A stretch of 64,000 nt of DNA from Saliterribacillus persicus (GCF_003337485.1 NZ_QPJJ01000015.1:1-64000), one strand, 5' to 3'; positions 48,343 through 58,082 are shown, numbered from the stretch's first letter. Notes: generated by a model from the letters alone, not told the origin. Made by a program: numbers and translations.

Positions 48343-49197
48343 CTAATTTACGTATTTACCGTGATACGGAATTGCAATACTATCGAATTCGTTTACTAAC
48401 TTCTCCAAGCTCTCTGACAATAATTTTCCATCCATATGCATCCCATGTCCAGTAATTGCTACAGATGGGTTCAGAGCTGCCAACTTCTTCACGGATTCTC
48501 GGGCTGCTTCCCAATTTGTTGTAAGATACCTTGGTGGTCCACTTATTTCTTGTTGTTGGGTTAATACCTTATATAACGAATCCTGTTTAACGGTCACAAA
48601 TGCATCTCCCGCTAGTAGTGTTGCATCTTTCTCTCTGAATAAAGACACATGCCCTGGCGTGTGGCCAGGTGTGTGAACCCATTTGAATTCTGGCATATAA
48701 GGAACAGTTCCATCATATGGGAGGGATTGTATGTTTTCACCTAAGTTTATAGGATTGTTCGGAAACATCTGAGATAATTTTGCTATCATACCACCTTCGA
48801 CAGTGGGATCTGGTTCCGGGTAGCTATTTTGGCCTGTGAGGTAAGGTAATTCTAATTCATGTGCGAAAACAGGAACTTCCCAGTGGTTTATTAATTCAAT
48901 TATAGCTCCTACATGATCAAAATGACCATGTGTTAAAATAATCGCTTTTGGACGAGTATTTTTTCCAAAACGATCTTCTGTAGCAGAAATAATTTCATCC
49001 GCAGAATTGGGCATTCCCGCATCAATTAATACAAAATTATCCGTTTTAGGATTCCCCACTAATTGAATATTAACGATTTGAATGGTTTGATTAAATACGT
49101 CAGGTAGCACTTCTATTCCTAACCCACTGCTTATAGAAGTGGCAGGGATATATTTATAATCACTTCCATAACTAGTATGTTTATCTACATTAGTCAT
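48343..49197 (-). CDS. Metallo-beta-lactamase fold hydrolase
   Basis: 284 residues. The dizinc site is clear: LTHGHFDHVGAI (HxHxDH), VHTPGHTPGHVSLF, LLAGDAF and the last His in ITGHGMHMDG. The substrate could be a lactone, glutathione adduct or phosphonate; nothing in the sequence decides. It is cytoplasmic, with no signal peptide. AGGAGG precedes ATG 49197. It stands alone on the minus strand. Confidence 0.9.
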   Translation of the reverse strand: MTNVDKHTSYGSDYKYIPATSISSGLGIEVLPDVFNQTIQIVNIQLVGNPKTDNFVLIDAGMPNSADEIISATEDRFGKNTRPKAIILTHGHFDHVGAIIELINHWEVPVFAHELELPYLTGQNSYPEPDPTVEGGMIAKLSQMFPNNPINLGENIQSLPYDGTVPYMPEFKWVHTPGHTPGHVSLFREKDATLLAGDAFVTVKQDSLYKVLTQQQEISGPPRYLTTNWEAARESVKKLAALNPSVAITGHGMHMDGKLLSESLEKLVNEFDSIAIPYHGKYVN

Positions 49198-49292
49198 TTA
49201 GAATCCTCCTAAAATAAGCAAACAAAAATATTCCAACATCTTAAATACTACATCGTAAAATCGTTTATACTTAATCTAGAATAATTTTGCCA

Positions 49293-49730
49293 TTACTTTT
49301 TTCGTTTTCTAATATCTGGTTCTAGTTCCTCGCTAACTTCTGTTTGGAAATTTACTGTATGCCCATAGTTTGATGAACTATCTACATTTGTATACACCTT
49401 GTTGCGCAAATAACGATGATATATTAACTCACCCACTGAAATCACTAAGGCAGCTAAAAAGGCTGCTGTAAGTAAAGGAAACATCCCGTCAAAGATAGAG
49501 GCACCAATAAACCAGATAGCCAAAAAACATAGAGCAAAATCACCGATTACCGCAAAGACATTGCCAATTTTCGGCATGACAAAAACATCTGCGGCAAAAG
49601 CAATAGGAGTTAGAATAATACTTATTAATAAAACATCTCCGAAATTCACTCCGTAAAACAAACTAAAAACAACCCATAGTACTGCTGTAATCATCACAAA
49701 CTTTATTATAAATGCAGTAATGTACTTCAT
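49293..49730 (-). CDS. DUF2512 membrane protein (YndM-like)
   Basis: 146 residues from ATG 49730 with GAAAGG at a good distance; longer in-frame starts at 49757 and 49739 do not respect this site. Four helices (about 2-22, 26-46, 51-70 and 77-100) precede a hydrophilic tail with many charged residues. This four-helix plus tail layout and the LIYHRYLRNKV piece match the Bacillus YndM family (DUF2512), found in spore formers. Function is unknown. Confidence 0.78.
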   Translation of the reverse strand: MKYITAFIIKFVMITAVLWVVFSLFYGVNFGDVLLISIILTPIAFAADVFVMPKIGNVFAVIGDFALCFLAIWFIGASIFDGMFPLLTAAFLAALVISVGELIYHRYLRNKVYTNVDSSSNYGHTVNFQTEVSEELEPDIRKRKK

Positions 49731-49882
49731 AGTTATCATCCTTTCGATTTTATCCATCTCTATATTTTAATATGACTTTTCAAGCGGATAATATTCATGC
49801 GTATTTGTAATTCCATTTTCTTTCGTTTGAGACTACTACGTCATATATATTTTGGAAAAATTGAAAATATCAAACAGGAGAA

Positions 49883-50581
49883 TTAATTGCCACCTTTTTT
49901 GTCCTTTTCACTTATAAAAAGAGAGCCATCTTTCTGAACTTGTGCAAAAAACACATCAGAAATGTAACCAACTTCAGATTGTTTTAATTGGCCTAGTACC
50001 CAATTTTGATCAAGATTTAACTTTTCTAAATTTTTAACAAGTAGTTTTCCATCAGATATAATTCCTGTTGGAATTGAATATACATTTGATTTCCTAACTT
50101 TATTCATATCCTTATTTGTTACCGGTTTTTGATTATCTTTTGGCATAACTGATAATGTCCCGTTAGTTTCAAATACAGCATAATCCACATCCGGAATTGC
50201 AAAAATACTCTGTTGTCTTAGCATTGCATTCAAAAAATCTAAGTCAAGTCTACTTTTGCGAAGTGCTTTTTCGATAATACGCCCTTCCCGGATGACAATA
50301 ATCGGACCACCAGTTACCACTTTCCTTCCCTTTATAGATTTAATATCGATATAGTCCATTAGTAAAGTAAATATAGTCCAACCTGTCAGTGCCAAAACAC
50401 CATTACGGATACTGAGATTTGAATTAACAACAAGATTTGCAGTGATTGATCCAATTGCAATTGCCGATACAAAATTAAAAAATGTCATTTGACTTATTTC
50501 TTTTCTACCTGAGATTCTCGTTAAAATAAAGAGAACAAAAAAACCGATAGCAATTCTAATCAATAACTCATTTATTTCCAT
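49883..50581 (-). CDS. DUF421 (YetF/YrbG-like) membrane protein
   Basis: 232 residues from ATG 50581 (AGAGGGGTG upstream; the GTG at 50590 overlaps it). It has three helices (about 5-23, 34-52 and 60-76) with the family motif ILTRISGRKEISQMTFFNFV. Two soluble subdomains follow (GPIIVIREGRIIEKALRKSR and a second, TGIISDGKLLVKNLEKLNLD), so it is longer than the copy at 23000. The adjacent DUF2512 gene on the same strand suggests a sporulation-linked pair, as inference. Confidence 0.88.
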   Translation of the reverse strand: MEINELLIRIAIGFFVLFILTRISGRKEISQMTFFNFVSAIAIGSITANLVVNSNLSIRNGVLALTGWTIFTLLMDYIDIKSIKGRKVVTGGPIIVIREGRIIEKALRKSRLDLDFLNAMLRQQSIFAIPDVDYAVFETNGTLSVMPKDNQKPVTNKDMNKVRKSNVYSIPTGIISDGKLLVKNLEKLNLDQNWVLGQLKQSEVGYISDVFFAQVQKDGSLFISEKDKKGGN

Positions 50582-50763
50582 GTCATACACCCCTCTCGTG
50601 ATTTTTTAATTATTATAGGTAATTTAAAGGATTATAAACTTATATCAGCGAAGGAGGTAATGAGATCATTAATTGAAAATAAGGATAAAGTTGCTTTAGA
50701 AGGATATATCTTTGTTATTAAGTAAAAAAAAGATATTAAATAATGAAAAAGAAGGTGTGAAAC

Positions 50764-50937
50764 ATGCAATTTACTAAGAAGAAAACATTATACAATGTTA
50801 GCCTCATTACAGCATCTTTAATTATTTTTCTAATAACTTATCCGAAAACCTACGCTCAGTTTTTTATGTTAGTTGCATTAATTGGGGTAGCTTTTACTCT
50901 CGCAAGTCTTGTATCACCAGAAAAAAATAAAGTATAG
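50764..50937 (+). CDS. Small membrane ORF, 57 aa
   Basis: ATG 50764 with GAAGGTGTG upstream, stop TAG 50935-50937. It encodes a basic start (MQFTKKKTLYN) and two hydrophobic helices joined by a short PKTYAQ turn, ending in ASLVSPEKNKV. It is too short for standard gene calls. The ribosome site and the two-helix layout support a real small membrane protein, followed by a strong terminator at 51031. Confidence 0.5.
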   Translation: MQFTKKKTLYNVSLITASLIIFLITYPKTYAQFFMLVALIGVAFTLASLVSPEKNKV

Positions 50938-51030
50938 AGTAATAGCCATATCGTTCTTAATAGGATTCTTCATAATCTTAGTTACATCCTTAAACGTATA
51001 AAAATGCTTTGAAATAAGTGGTTTAAGCTA

Positions 51031-51083
51031 AAAAAATCCGAACTTTAATTCGACTGCAGAATTAAAATAGTTCGGATTTTTCG
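51031..51083. terminator. Strong terminator
   Basis: AAAATCCGAACT pairs with AGTTCGGATTTT around a loop with an inner AATTC/GAATT stem, then TTCGC. Confidence 0.85.
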
Positions 51084-51285
51084 CTTTTAACATATTATTT
51101 GTAAATATCCATTCACAATTTATTTATATAAAACTCTCTATATAAATAGGCACTTCAAGATTTTTTTATGAGATATTGAACTTTCGTAAAATCCACATTA
51201 CCTATTCCATAATTATTTTAATAAATTTAATTCAATAGGTAACAATAGAATTGAATTTTTAAAAAGAAAAGAGGCGACCTGGTGA

Positions 51286-52581
51286 ATGTTACGAAAGTAT
51301 AAAAACTTTTTTTCTGTACTAATTCAATGGATTGTCTTTGGAAGCATAATTGGTATAATTGTTGGTTCAACAACCACTTTCCTTTTAGAAACAAATGATT
51401 ATCTAGGAGATGAAATACGAGAAAAAAGAGATTGGCTCATCTTCCTCCTTCCCTTTGGAGGAGTCCTCATAGGTTATATATATATGAACTACGGCAAAGT
51501 TTTTTTGAATTATACTTTAAATGACACTGCTAAACTAAATAATTTGGTAATAGACTCGGTTCATGAAAAAAAAGAGGTACCACTTAGAATGGGCCCTATC
51601 GTTTATTTCGGGACTTTTATCACTGTCCTTTTTGGAGGGTCTACGGGTAGAGAAGGTGCAGCAGTCCAAATGGGAGGAAGTGTAGCTGCTGCGGTCAACA
51701 AATTTTTTAAGGTAAACAGATTAGACAAGAAAGTTTTAATGATGAGTGGTATTAGTGCTGGTTTTGGTGCTGCTTTTGGAGCACCAATAACAGGTGCCGT
51801 ATTTGGTATGGAAATGGCTGCATTAGGAAAGCTGAAATTTGAAGCACTTGTTCCTTGCCTAACTGCAAGCTTTGTGGCCCACTACGTAACTACAGTAGCT
51901 TGGGAGCATAAACACGAAGAATTTATCATACAAACCGTACCTGAGATAACCCTTATGACATTTATAATAGTTATACTTCTATCTATAATCTTCAGTTTAA
52001 TTAGTGTTTTATACTGCCAGTTGAGGCATGGAATAGAAAAATTTTCAGAGAAACTTTTCAATAAAAACCATATGAAAAGAGCTTTTTTTGGAGGAGTTGT
52101 CATTGTTGTATTAACTTTAATGGTTAGTTCCCAAGATTACAATGGCCGAGGGCTACAGATGATAGAACAATCTTTTATAGAAGACGTTCCACCCTTTGCC
52201 TTTTTAGCTAAACTAATTTTCACTGCAGTAACGATTGGTACAGGGTTTGTTGGGGGTGAAGCTATCCCTTTATTTTTTATTGGTGCAACATTAGGAAATA
52301 GCTTACACTCCTTCATCGATTTACCTCTGTCATTTCTTGCAGCATTAGGATTAATTGCTGTTTTTTGTGGAGGGTCTAATACGCCTATAGCAGCTTTCCT
52401 GCTGGCAATGGAAATGTTTGACGGCAAAGGTTTAGAATATTTTTTTGTTGCATGTATAGTCAGCTATCTATTCTCCGGACATCACGGACTATGGCCGTCT
52501 CAAAAAATATATGAACCCAAAAGCAGGCTATATAATACTCCACTTGCAGAGACTATTGAAAACGTTGAACAAAAGAAATAA
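51286..52581 (+). CDS. CLC-family channel/antiporter, CLC-F (fluoride) subgroup
   Basis: 431 residues, ten to twelve helices. CLC motifs are GGSTGREGAAVQMGG (with the gating Glu), GAAFGAPITGAVFG, and GGEAIPLFFIGATLGN near the end. The block before the first motif (KLNNLVIDSVHE ... VPLRM) is the form seen in CLC-F fluoride/proton antiporters instead of GSGIP. It should therefore export fluoride or a halide by proton exchange. No fluoride riboswitch was found upstream, which is common for such genes but leaves the substrate open. GAGGCG and GGTGA lie before ATG 51286; a start slightly upstream cannot be excluded. Confidence 0.83.
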   Translation: MLRKYKNFFSVLIQWIVFGSIIGIIVGSTTTFLLETNDYLGDEIREKRDWLIFLLPFGGVLIGYIYMNYGKVFLNYTLNDTAKLNNLVIDSVHEKKEVPLRMGPIVYFGTFITVLFGGSTGREGAAVQMGGSVAAAVNKFFKVNRLDKKVLMMSGISAGFGAAFGAPITGAVFGMEMAALGKLKFEALVPCLTASFVAHYVTTVAWEHKHEEFIIQTVPEITLMTFIIVILLSIIFSLISVLYCQLRHGIEKFSEKLFNKNHMKRAFFGGVVIVVLTLMVSSQDYNGRGLQMIEQSFIEDVPPFAFLAKLIFTAVTIGTGFVGGEAIPLFFIGATLGNSLHSFIDLPLSFLAALGLIAVFCGGSNTPIAAFLLAMEMFDGKGLEYFFVACIVSYLFSGHHGLWPSQKIYEPKSRLYNTPLAETIENVEQKK

Positions 52582-52614
52582 CTTCTGCAAATTTTTATAT
52601 TTGTGTGTCTTTTT

Positions 52615-53484
52615 TCACCTTTTGATATTAATATCAAAATTCTCTAGTTTATACCAAGTAAAAGGCTCACCATCCATAACCCATGTAACCTCAGCACGGT
52701 TAGCAATTTTAAGCCCATCTACTATAGTGTGTCCTTTGATTTTCCCAATACATGGGATTCTCTCTGCCTCATCATCATTTTCTTTATATCTAAGGCTTTC
52801 CTGCTTAATAAGGTTTCCCTCTTCGTCAAAATAAAAAATAGCTTCCACCGTGATACCTTTAAAAGATAAAATCCCCTTTGCACTTTGCGTGTCGATTTTT
52901 TTCCAGGTCATATAATCTTCAAGGGCTGCTGTAGGATACCATGGCAATTCTAAAAGAAAACGGTGCAGAGAGGATTCATTAAGTTTGTCACTACTTTTTT
53001 CATTAACTACCGGTATCAAAGAGCCAATACGAATCTCCATAGCTCCTTCCCCATCATAAAATAGATCCCTTCCTTTAGTATTAAGAACAGGAATAACAGG
53101 GAGATCGACATGCCATAAATAACCTGGCTCATCCACTCGAACGTATTGTTTTGCCTCTGAATCCATCCAATTTTCTTGATCCGGCTTTAGTTTCATTTTC
53201 CCACGTTGAGAAAAGCTTATGGCGCGAATCCTTTCTTGTCCAACTATTCCAATAGATTTTAACCATTTTTCCACTGGTTTAGGTAAACCTTCTAAATCTT
53301 TTTCTTGTATTTTAGCAGCTGGTTTTTCATTAATTTCTTCTGATGCTTCCGACAGAAGTTCTACCTCTTTAGCAATTTTACGATTCATATAAACATTTCC
53401 AATAATAAAAGCTATAATAACTAACCCTATTAAAGCAACAACTATAATCCACCAATAACTCGTTATTAAATTCTTAAATTCCAT
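52615..53484 (-). CDS. DUF6544-like membrane-anchored protein
   Basis: 289 residues. One N-terminal helix (about 9-31) is followed by a soluble domain. Its patterns (FSQRGKMKLKP, EPGYLWHVDLPVIPVL, GRDLFYDGEGAMEIRIGSLIPVV and HRFLLELPWYPTAALE) match a Bacillaceae/Actinobacteria family annotated as DUF6544. Function is unknown. It runs convergent with the CLC gene, whose stop is 33 bases away. GGAGGGG precedes ATG 53484. Confidence 0.78.
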   Translation of the reverse strand: MEFKNLITSYWWIIVVALIGLVIIAFIIGNVYMNRKIAKEVELLSEASEEINEKPAAKIQEKDLEGLPKPVEKWLKSIGIVGQERIRAISFSQRGKMKLKPDQENWMDSEAKQYVRVDEPGYLWHVDLPVIPVLNTKGRDLFYDGEGAMEIRIGSLIPVVNEKSSDKLNESSLHRFLLELPWYPTAALEDYMTWKKIDTQSAKGILSFKGITVEAIFYFDEEGNLIKQESLRYKENDDEAERIPCIGKIKGHTIVDGLKIANRAEVTWVMDGEPFTWYKLENFDINIKR

Positions 53485-53939
53485 CCTACCCCTCCTTCTT
53501 TATTACTATTTTCTTTAAATCTAAACAAGGCTCTTTGTTGAATGTTCTAGCAATATGTAATCATATTATATAATAGCTTTTCGAACGGTATCTATTAAAA
53601 TCAAAGCATTATGCCAATTCCACGTGTATAAATTGTGACAATCTTAAATTCAAGATAAATTAACAATTTCTATACTGGGAAATAAAATCTAAAAACAAGC
53701 AAAAAAAAATAGACAAAAGCGAGGTTTTATCATCAATTTTAATTGAACAATTTTTGTTCATTATCTCCGAACAGTTTTTATCATTAAATATAGAGCTTTT
53801 AATTGAAGCTTTATTTGAAGTCAAAATAATGGAGGAAGCTTTCAATAATTCGCTTCTTCAAAAAACTATAGAAAATATATGTATTAATTACTATTATCAC
53901 TGTACCCGCTCCTAAATTAATAACTTGCTATTATATATT
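53485..53939. other. Long AT-rich spacer, no gene seen
   Basis: 455 bases without a frame having a ribosome site. The short open frames in it are low in coding character. Poly-A/T runs are common. No hairpin or repeat of note was found. Confidence 0.5.
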
Positions 53940-54812
53940 TTACCCTCCTTGCAATGCTAAATTCCATGCCAAGCATAATTCCGAAACAGATAAATATCTC
54001 TTACTCCTATCTTTTTCAACAGCTTTTAATGCAACTTCATATAGAGCTTCATTTGCATCCCATTTAGAAAATGAATGATCAAGCTCTCCTCCTAATAAAC
54101 AAAAAGCCATCGCACCCATGTTAAAGACATTGGTTCTTTCATCAATAACAGCGCCCAGTTCAAACTCTTCTGGAGACATAAACCTTGATGAACCCCAAAG
54201 TCTTCCCATTTTATTTTGAAAAGGCTTTTTCTTATATAAGTCAATATCACAAATTTTAGCGATGTTACTTTTAAAATCATACAGAATGCTACCGTCATAA
54301 AAATCAACAGCTACGTAACCCTTGTTTTCTACATACTTGTGGAATTCCAATATACACTTTATCGATTTTAGTCGGGATTCAACAGGTAGATTTTTAAATA
54401 GAAAAAAAGGTGAGTCGGGGTGCTCATACTTCTGGGGTGGAGGAAAAGACCAGTGAGAATGAAGACACTCTCCATCAAACCATTCGAATATTAATACATA
54501 TCCTTTTTCCGTCTCAAAATGGTCCAACAATTTTATTAAGTGTGGGTGTTTTAATTCCTGATATAGTATAATAGACTTTTTTAAAGTTGCAATTGCATCT
54601 TTGGGATCCCCTTGAAACTCAATAGTCTTTGCACCTGCATACTTAACAAACTTTTTTATACCGTCTTTCTCTATACCAAAACTTATATTTCCAGAGTCTT
54701 GTTCATCAAAAACACAAAATACCTTACCAAGATTTTTAATCCACTCAAAACTATGTTCTCCTTTTAACCGATATGAAATATCATCTATATAGAATACCTC
54801 TAAATTGTTCAT
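53940..54812 (-). CDS. Eukaryotic-like Ser/Thr protein kinase, stand-alone
   Basis: 290 residues with a kinase fold and no membrane part. The phosphate-binding Lys is Lys57 (FVKYAG), but the glycine loop is weak (SGNISFGIEKDG). The catalytic Asp is Asp170 (VAVDFYDGS, with Ser175 where Asn is usual). The metal Asp is Asp189 (CDIDLY in place of DFG). SPEE replaces APE at 213. The key Lys and both Asp are kept, so activity is possible but unusual. The RLWGSSRFMSPEEFELGA block resembles a known Bacillaceae family of such kinases. Targets are unknown. TTGGAGG precedes ATG 54812. Confidence 0.8.
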   Translation of the reverse strand: MNNLEVFYIDDISYRLKGEHSFEWIKNLGKVFCVFDEQDSGNISFGIEKDGIKKFVKYAGAKTIEFQGDPKDAIATLKKSIILYQELKHPHLIKLLDHFETEKGYVLIFEWFDGECLHSHWSFPPPQKYEHPDSPFFLFKNLPVESRLKSIKCILEFHKYVENKGYVAVDFYDGSILYDFKSNIAKICDIDLYKKKPFQNKMGRLWGSSRFMSPEEFELGAVIDERTNVFNMGAMAFCLLGGELDHSFSKWDANEALYEVALKAVEKDRSKRYLSVSELCLAWNLALQGG

Positions 54813-54914
54813 GTATATCCTCCAATTTTATTAAAATTGCATCGTCGTATCACAAAGGTCTTACTTACATTAATTGTCGACTTCTGATCTTTTGCTAATT
54901 TTTTAGTGTTTAAT

Positions 54915-55325
54915 TTAGTGTTTATGTGCATTTATAAATAGCTCTGATATTTCGATTATAAAAAAAGGTTCCTTCATTCCAGTATTCGAATATGCTTCAC
55001 TAGCAACATTCCAATTTCTCAACACAATCGATGTGCCACTTATGGTTAGTAGTATGCTGTCTATAGGAAGCTCTCCTTTAATAGAATAATATACACTATA
55101 TTCTCTTCTTTTTTTGTGAACATCAAAACCCAATTCCATAATTTCTAAAGGAAATTCAATATTAACTCCAAATTGTTCTAGAAAGACCACTACTTCCGGA
55201 TAATTAGATCTAAAGTTTAATCTGAAATTTTGACACTCATAACAAAAACATTGTTCAGTGTACTTATCATTATAATTATTAGTGGTTTTTACATCACAGA
55301 TAATGTCATGCCCTTGAATTTTCAT
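54915..55325 (-). CDS. Hypothetical protein with CxCxxC motif, 136 aa
   Basis: ATG 55325 with AGGTG upstream. The N-terminal 35 residues hold CFCYECQNFR, which could bind zinc. The rest is a mixed alpha/beta domain (PEVVVFLEQFGVNIEFPLEI) without recognised motif. It lies 103 bases upstream of the kinase gene on the same strand, so the two may be transcribed together; a partner or substrate role is only inference. Confidence 0.7.
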   Translation of the reverse strand: MKIQGHDIICDVKTTNNYNDKYTEQCFCYECQNFRLNFRSNYPEVVVFLEQFGVNIEFPLEIMELGFDVHKKRREYSVYYSIKGELPIDSILLTISGTSIVLRNWNVASEAYSNTGMKEPFFIIEISELFINAHKH

Positions 55326-55705
55326 TTTTTCACCTATTCTATTTTTCTAAAAATTTCCTATTATCTATTGTTTAAAGTATCCTGACGATTGTTAATTTCC
55401 CTTTCTTCTACATCCATAGATTTTGAGATGATATGACAAAAATTTCTATATCCTAGGAATTGCTATAATTAACGCAGATAAAAGTTTCGAAGCTTGGAGT
55501 CGAATGATTAGAAAAAGATCTTTTCAGTTATAAGTTCAATGAATATACAAAACCTGAATTCTGATTGTTTTTGTAATTTCAAAAGAGTAATTATATAATT
55601 GACTTAAACTACAATCATTTATTTAGTCCACATAAATTATTAAGTAAAGCATGTTAACATGAAGGTGTCGCGCTTTAAAAACAGGTGAATTTCAGGGGTG
55701 ATTGA
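55326..55705. other. Spacer with a possible gene remnant
   Basis: 380 bases. A short open stretch near 55456-55540 reads IAIINADKSFEAWSRMIRKR before a stop, and another nearby reads DLFSYKFNEYTKPEF. Both look coding-like but have no start or ribosome site, so they may be debris of a lost gene. Confidence 0.25.
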
Positions 55706-55978
55706 GTGAAAAAATATTCTTGGTTAAGCTACTGTTCTTTTGTTTTAAGCTTATTTCCAATACCTTTTCTATTTGGGATGATGTATGCAGTTATAAGAAT
55801 TCACCCTTCTCTAGGATTTTTTCTTATTTCGTTGTCCATAATATTATCTCTATTACTTGGTTTAATAGCTCTTTTTAAAAGAACTGAAAAAAATGCATTG
55901 GCATTAGTAGCTATTATCATTTCTTTTTGGAGTGGATTATTCTTCATTTTTGGTTTATTGATGTCGCAAATGGCCTGA
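55706..55978 (+). CDS. Small membrane protein, 90 aa
   Basis: GTG 55706 follows AGGGGTGA. Three hydrophobic helices (about 9-29, 34-56 and 63-88) with short loops are seen. The family is not recognised; it resembles small DUF4190-like membrane proteins in layout. It is convergent with the zinc-ribbon gene at 56027. Confidence 0.62.
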   Translation: MKKYSWLSYCSFVLSLFPIPFLFGMMYAVIRIHPSLGFFLISLSIILSLLLGLIALFKRTEKNALALVAIIISFWSGLFFIFGLLMSQMA

Positions 55979-56026
55979 ACGGGAACCCTCCAGCTTATAA
56001 TCTTTAGAAACATAACTAAGCTGCCA

Positions 56027-56602
56027 TTATGAAAATTTCTTTCCTGTAATACCCCTGACTAATTTGCAAAAATCCTCCCACTCTCGAGGATATTTGTTTA
56101 CTCCGTGTTTTTTAATGTTTCGACAGTCTCTAGTAAGCTCCAGGCTCCAGCTTGTACCATCAAGCATACCCGGTTCTATATATTCCTTTTTCCAGTTCAG
56201 AGGGTTGATTATCTGCATTTCTTCTATAAAATTTTTAACTGTAGATCCTTTAACAATCTTAAACTCTTCATCTACTACTTCTCCATTATTCCAATGGCTC
56301 CAAGTAATCCTGCCAGTAGTTAAATCAACCACAACACTGTAAGAACCACCAAAGTATCCACCAACTGAAGCTTTAAGCTCTTTAATATTTTTGTACGCGG
56401 CATCAATAGCGTGCTCTTTATTCCATTCATTCTCACAGTCATTACAATAGTATTCCGGTCCACCAACTATAAGGGAACATCCACCAAGTTTAATTTTTCC
56501 TGCTTCAGCTTGTTCCATAGCCACATGGCTTGGCATGCCATATAAGATTTTCAACGTATTATTCGACTCACATTGTGGGCACTGCTTGTAGTTAATGGCC
56601 AT
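56027..56602 (-). CDS. Zinc-ribbon protein, 191 aa
   Basis: The first 60 residues form a zinc ribbon: CPQCESNNTLKILYGMPS at 8-25 and YYCNDCENEW at about 51-60, with GKIKLGGCSLIVGGPEY between. This start is known from short bacterial zinc-ribbon proteins of unknown role. The remaining 130 residues are a soluble domain (GGSYSVVVDLTTGRITWSHW) of unknown type. AGGGAA precedes ATG. No link to its neighbours is clear. Confidence 0.72.
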   Translation of the reverse strand: MAINYKQCPQCESNNTLKILYGMPSHVAMEQAEAGKIKLGGCSLIVGGPEYYCNDCENEWNKEHAIDAAYKNIKELKASVGGYFGGSYSVVVDLTTGRITWSHWNNGEVVDEEFKIVKGSTVKNFIEEMQIINPLNWKKEYIEPGMLDGTSWSLELTRDCRNIKKHGVNKYPREWEDFCKLVRGITGKKFS

Positions 56603-56783
56603 AGAATATTCCCTGCCTCATCATTTTATTTAAAGATTATGTTCTCTATCCCATCTTGAATCCTACCACTTCATTAATCATTTTGAGACTTTTTAATATA
56701 TTCTTTAAAAACTCTAAAACACTTTATAGTTTAATGAACTATATATAGTATACTATTTTTACCAACTATTTTGAGGTGAAATT

Positions 56784-57980
56784 ATGTGGAATATTTCAAA
56801 AGATGCAAAAGAAAATTTTTCAAAATATAACCTTCTCCCAATTCATGAATCCGACGACGAATGGGAGGTAACGTTAAGAGAAGCAAAAGAAGAAGGGGAA
56901 GATATCATTACCCGTTTGAACGAAGAGCTTGAAGAGGTAAAAGAGGAATTGTTATCAGTCTTGCCAGCCCGTTTTATTCCTTATGTAGAAAATGGTATAT
57001 TAAATCAACCTACACTACCAAAAGCAGTGCGTGAAGATTATTTACAATGGATGCGAGAGACGGACAAGGAATTTGAAAAAGTATTAAGTGCCGCCTATGA
57101 AAATACTAAGAAAGCGATAAAATACTTGCCAGCTTCCACACAAGATGTCTTTGAGGAAAGTTTGCATGATTCAACTATTGCACGAATTGAACGTGAAAAC
57201 GATACACTTCACCTATACGTTAATACAGAAGGTGGTTTTTCTTCAAAATCGCTTATTCATTTCACTTTCAAAGGAATTAAATCTGAGGAAACAGATGAAC
57301 CATTGCAAGTTGGACAATGGTTTATTTATGATGAGTTACAGAAAACCGATGATGGTTTTGCATTTCGAGTATTATTTGAATCTCCAGAAAGCCAGTGGAC
57401 AATTGCGATGAAGGAGTTAGATACCCAGTATTTTTATCGTCCAATGGAATTTACGAAATTGAGAGATGAAGAAAAGCTTGAGGATATTTCATTTACTGAT
57501 TATACCAAAAAGTTGAACACAGATCATCGCTATTGGTTGATTACACCACATGTAAAATGTGCAATTCAATCATTAGAGGAAAGTATCACCATAGATAATG
57601 GGTCGATTGAATTTGGGAAAAACGAAATGATTATTACTATAGGGAATGAACGTTTCTTCTATGATTTAAATGAATACAATCCAATTGATTTTATTTACAC
57701 AAACATTTATGAAGATCCATATGCACATCTTAGTCAGCCGATCCCCTTAGAAAATATCGAAGAAGCGGCCTTAAGCAGTGATTTAGAATTACAAGTACGA
57801 GCATGGAACACAATGTATGCAAATCCTAGTGAGCTGGCAGATATAATTAATCGGGTCTTATGGAAAATCGAAATTACAGAGGAGAACGAAATGATGTTAA
57901 GCGTTTATGCCAATCATTTTCTAGAAAAAGAGATTTTGATGGAAAAAGTTAAAGAAAAGTATCAGTCGTTGATTGATTAG
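56784..57980 (+). CDS. DUF4085-like protein, 398 aa
   Basis: ATG 56784 with GAGGTG upstream. A helical, acidic first third (EDIITRLNEELEEVKEELLS) is followed by a beta-rich middle (LHLYVNTEGGFSSKSLIHFT, FIYDELQKTDDGFAFRVLFE) that matches the pattern of DUF4085. A C-terminal part includes VKCAIQSLEESITIDNGSIE and ends in helices. It is cytosolic with no known function. Such proteins are common singletons in Bacillaceae; the assignment rests on recalled pattern only. Confidence 0.65.
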   Translation: MWNISKDAKENFSKYNLLPIHESDDEWEVTLREAKEEGEDIITRLNEELEEVKEELLSVLPARFIPYVENGILNQPTLPKAVREDYLQWMRETDKEFEKVLSAAYENTKKAIKYLPASTQDVFEESLHDSTIARIERENDTLHLYVNTEGGFSSKSLIHFTFKGIKSEETDEPLQVGQWFIYDELQKTDDGFAFRVLFESPESQWTIAMKELDTQYFYRPMEFTKLRDEEKLEDISFTDYTKKLNTDHRYWLITPHVKCAIQSLEESITIDNGSIEFGKNEMIITIGNERFFYDLNEYNPIDFIYTNIYEDPYAHLSQPIPLENIEEAALSSDLELQVRAWNTMYANPSELADIINRVLWKIEITEENEMMLSVYANHFLEKEILMEKVKEKYQSLID

Positions 57981-58082
57981 CTATAAATTTTCAGCACTCA
58001 CCACTCCACATTGGTTTTAATGAAATAATGATAATATTTCACGTGAAAATAGAAAGTACTTTTCTAGATTCAAAACATTTAC

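Noticed and set aside
51083-51285. Fluoride riboswitch before the CLC-F-type gene
   Set aside because: No GGCGAUGG ... UGAUGACACC-type core could be found in the leader.
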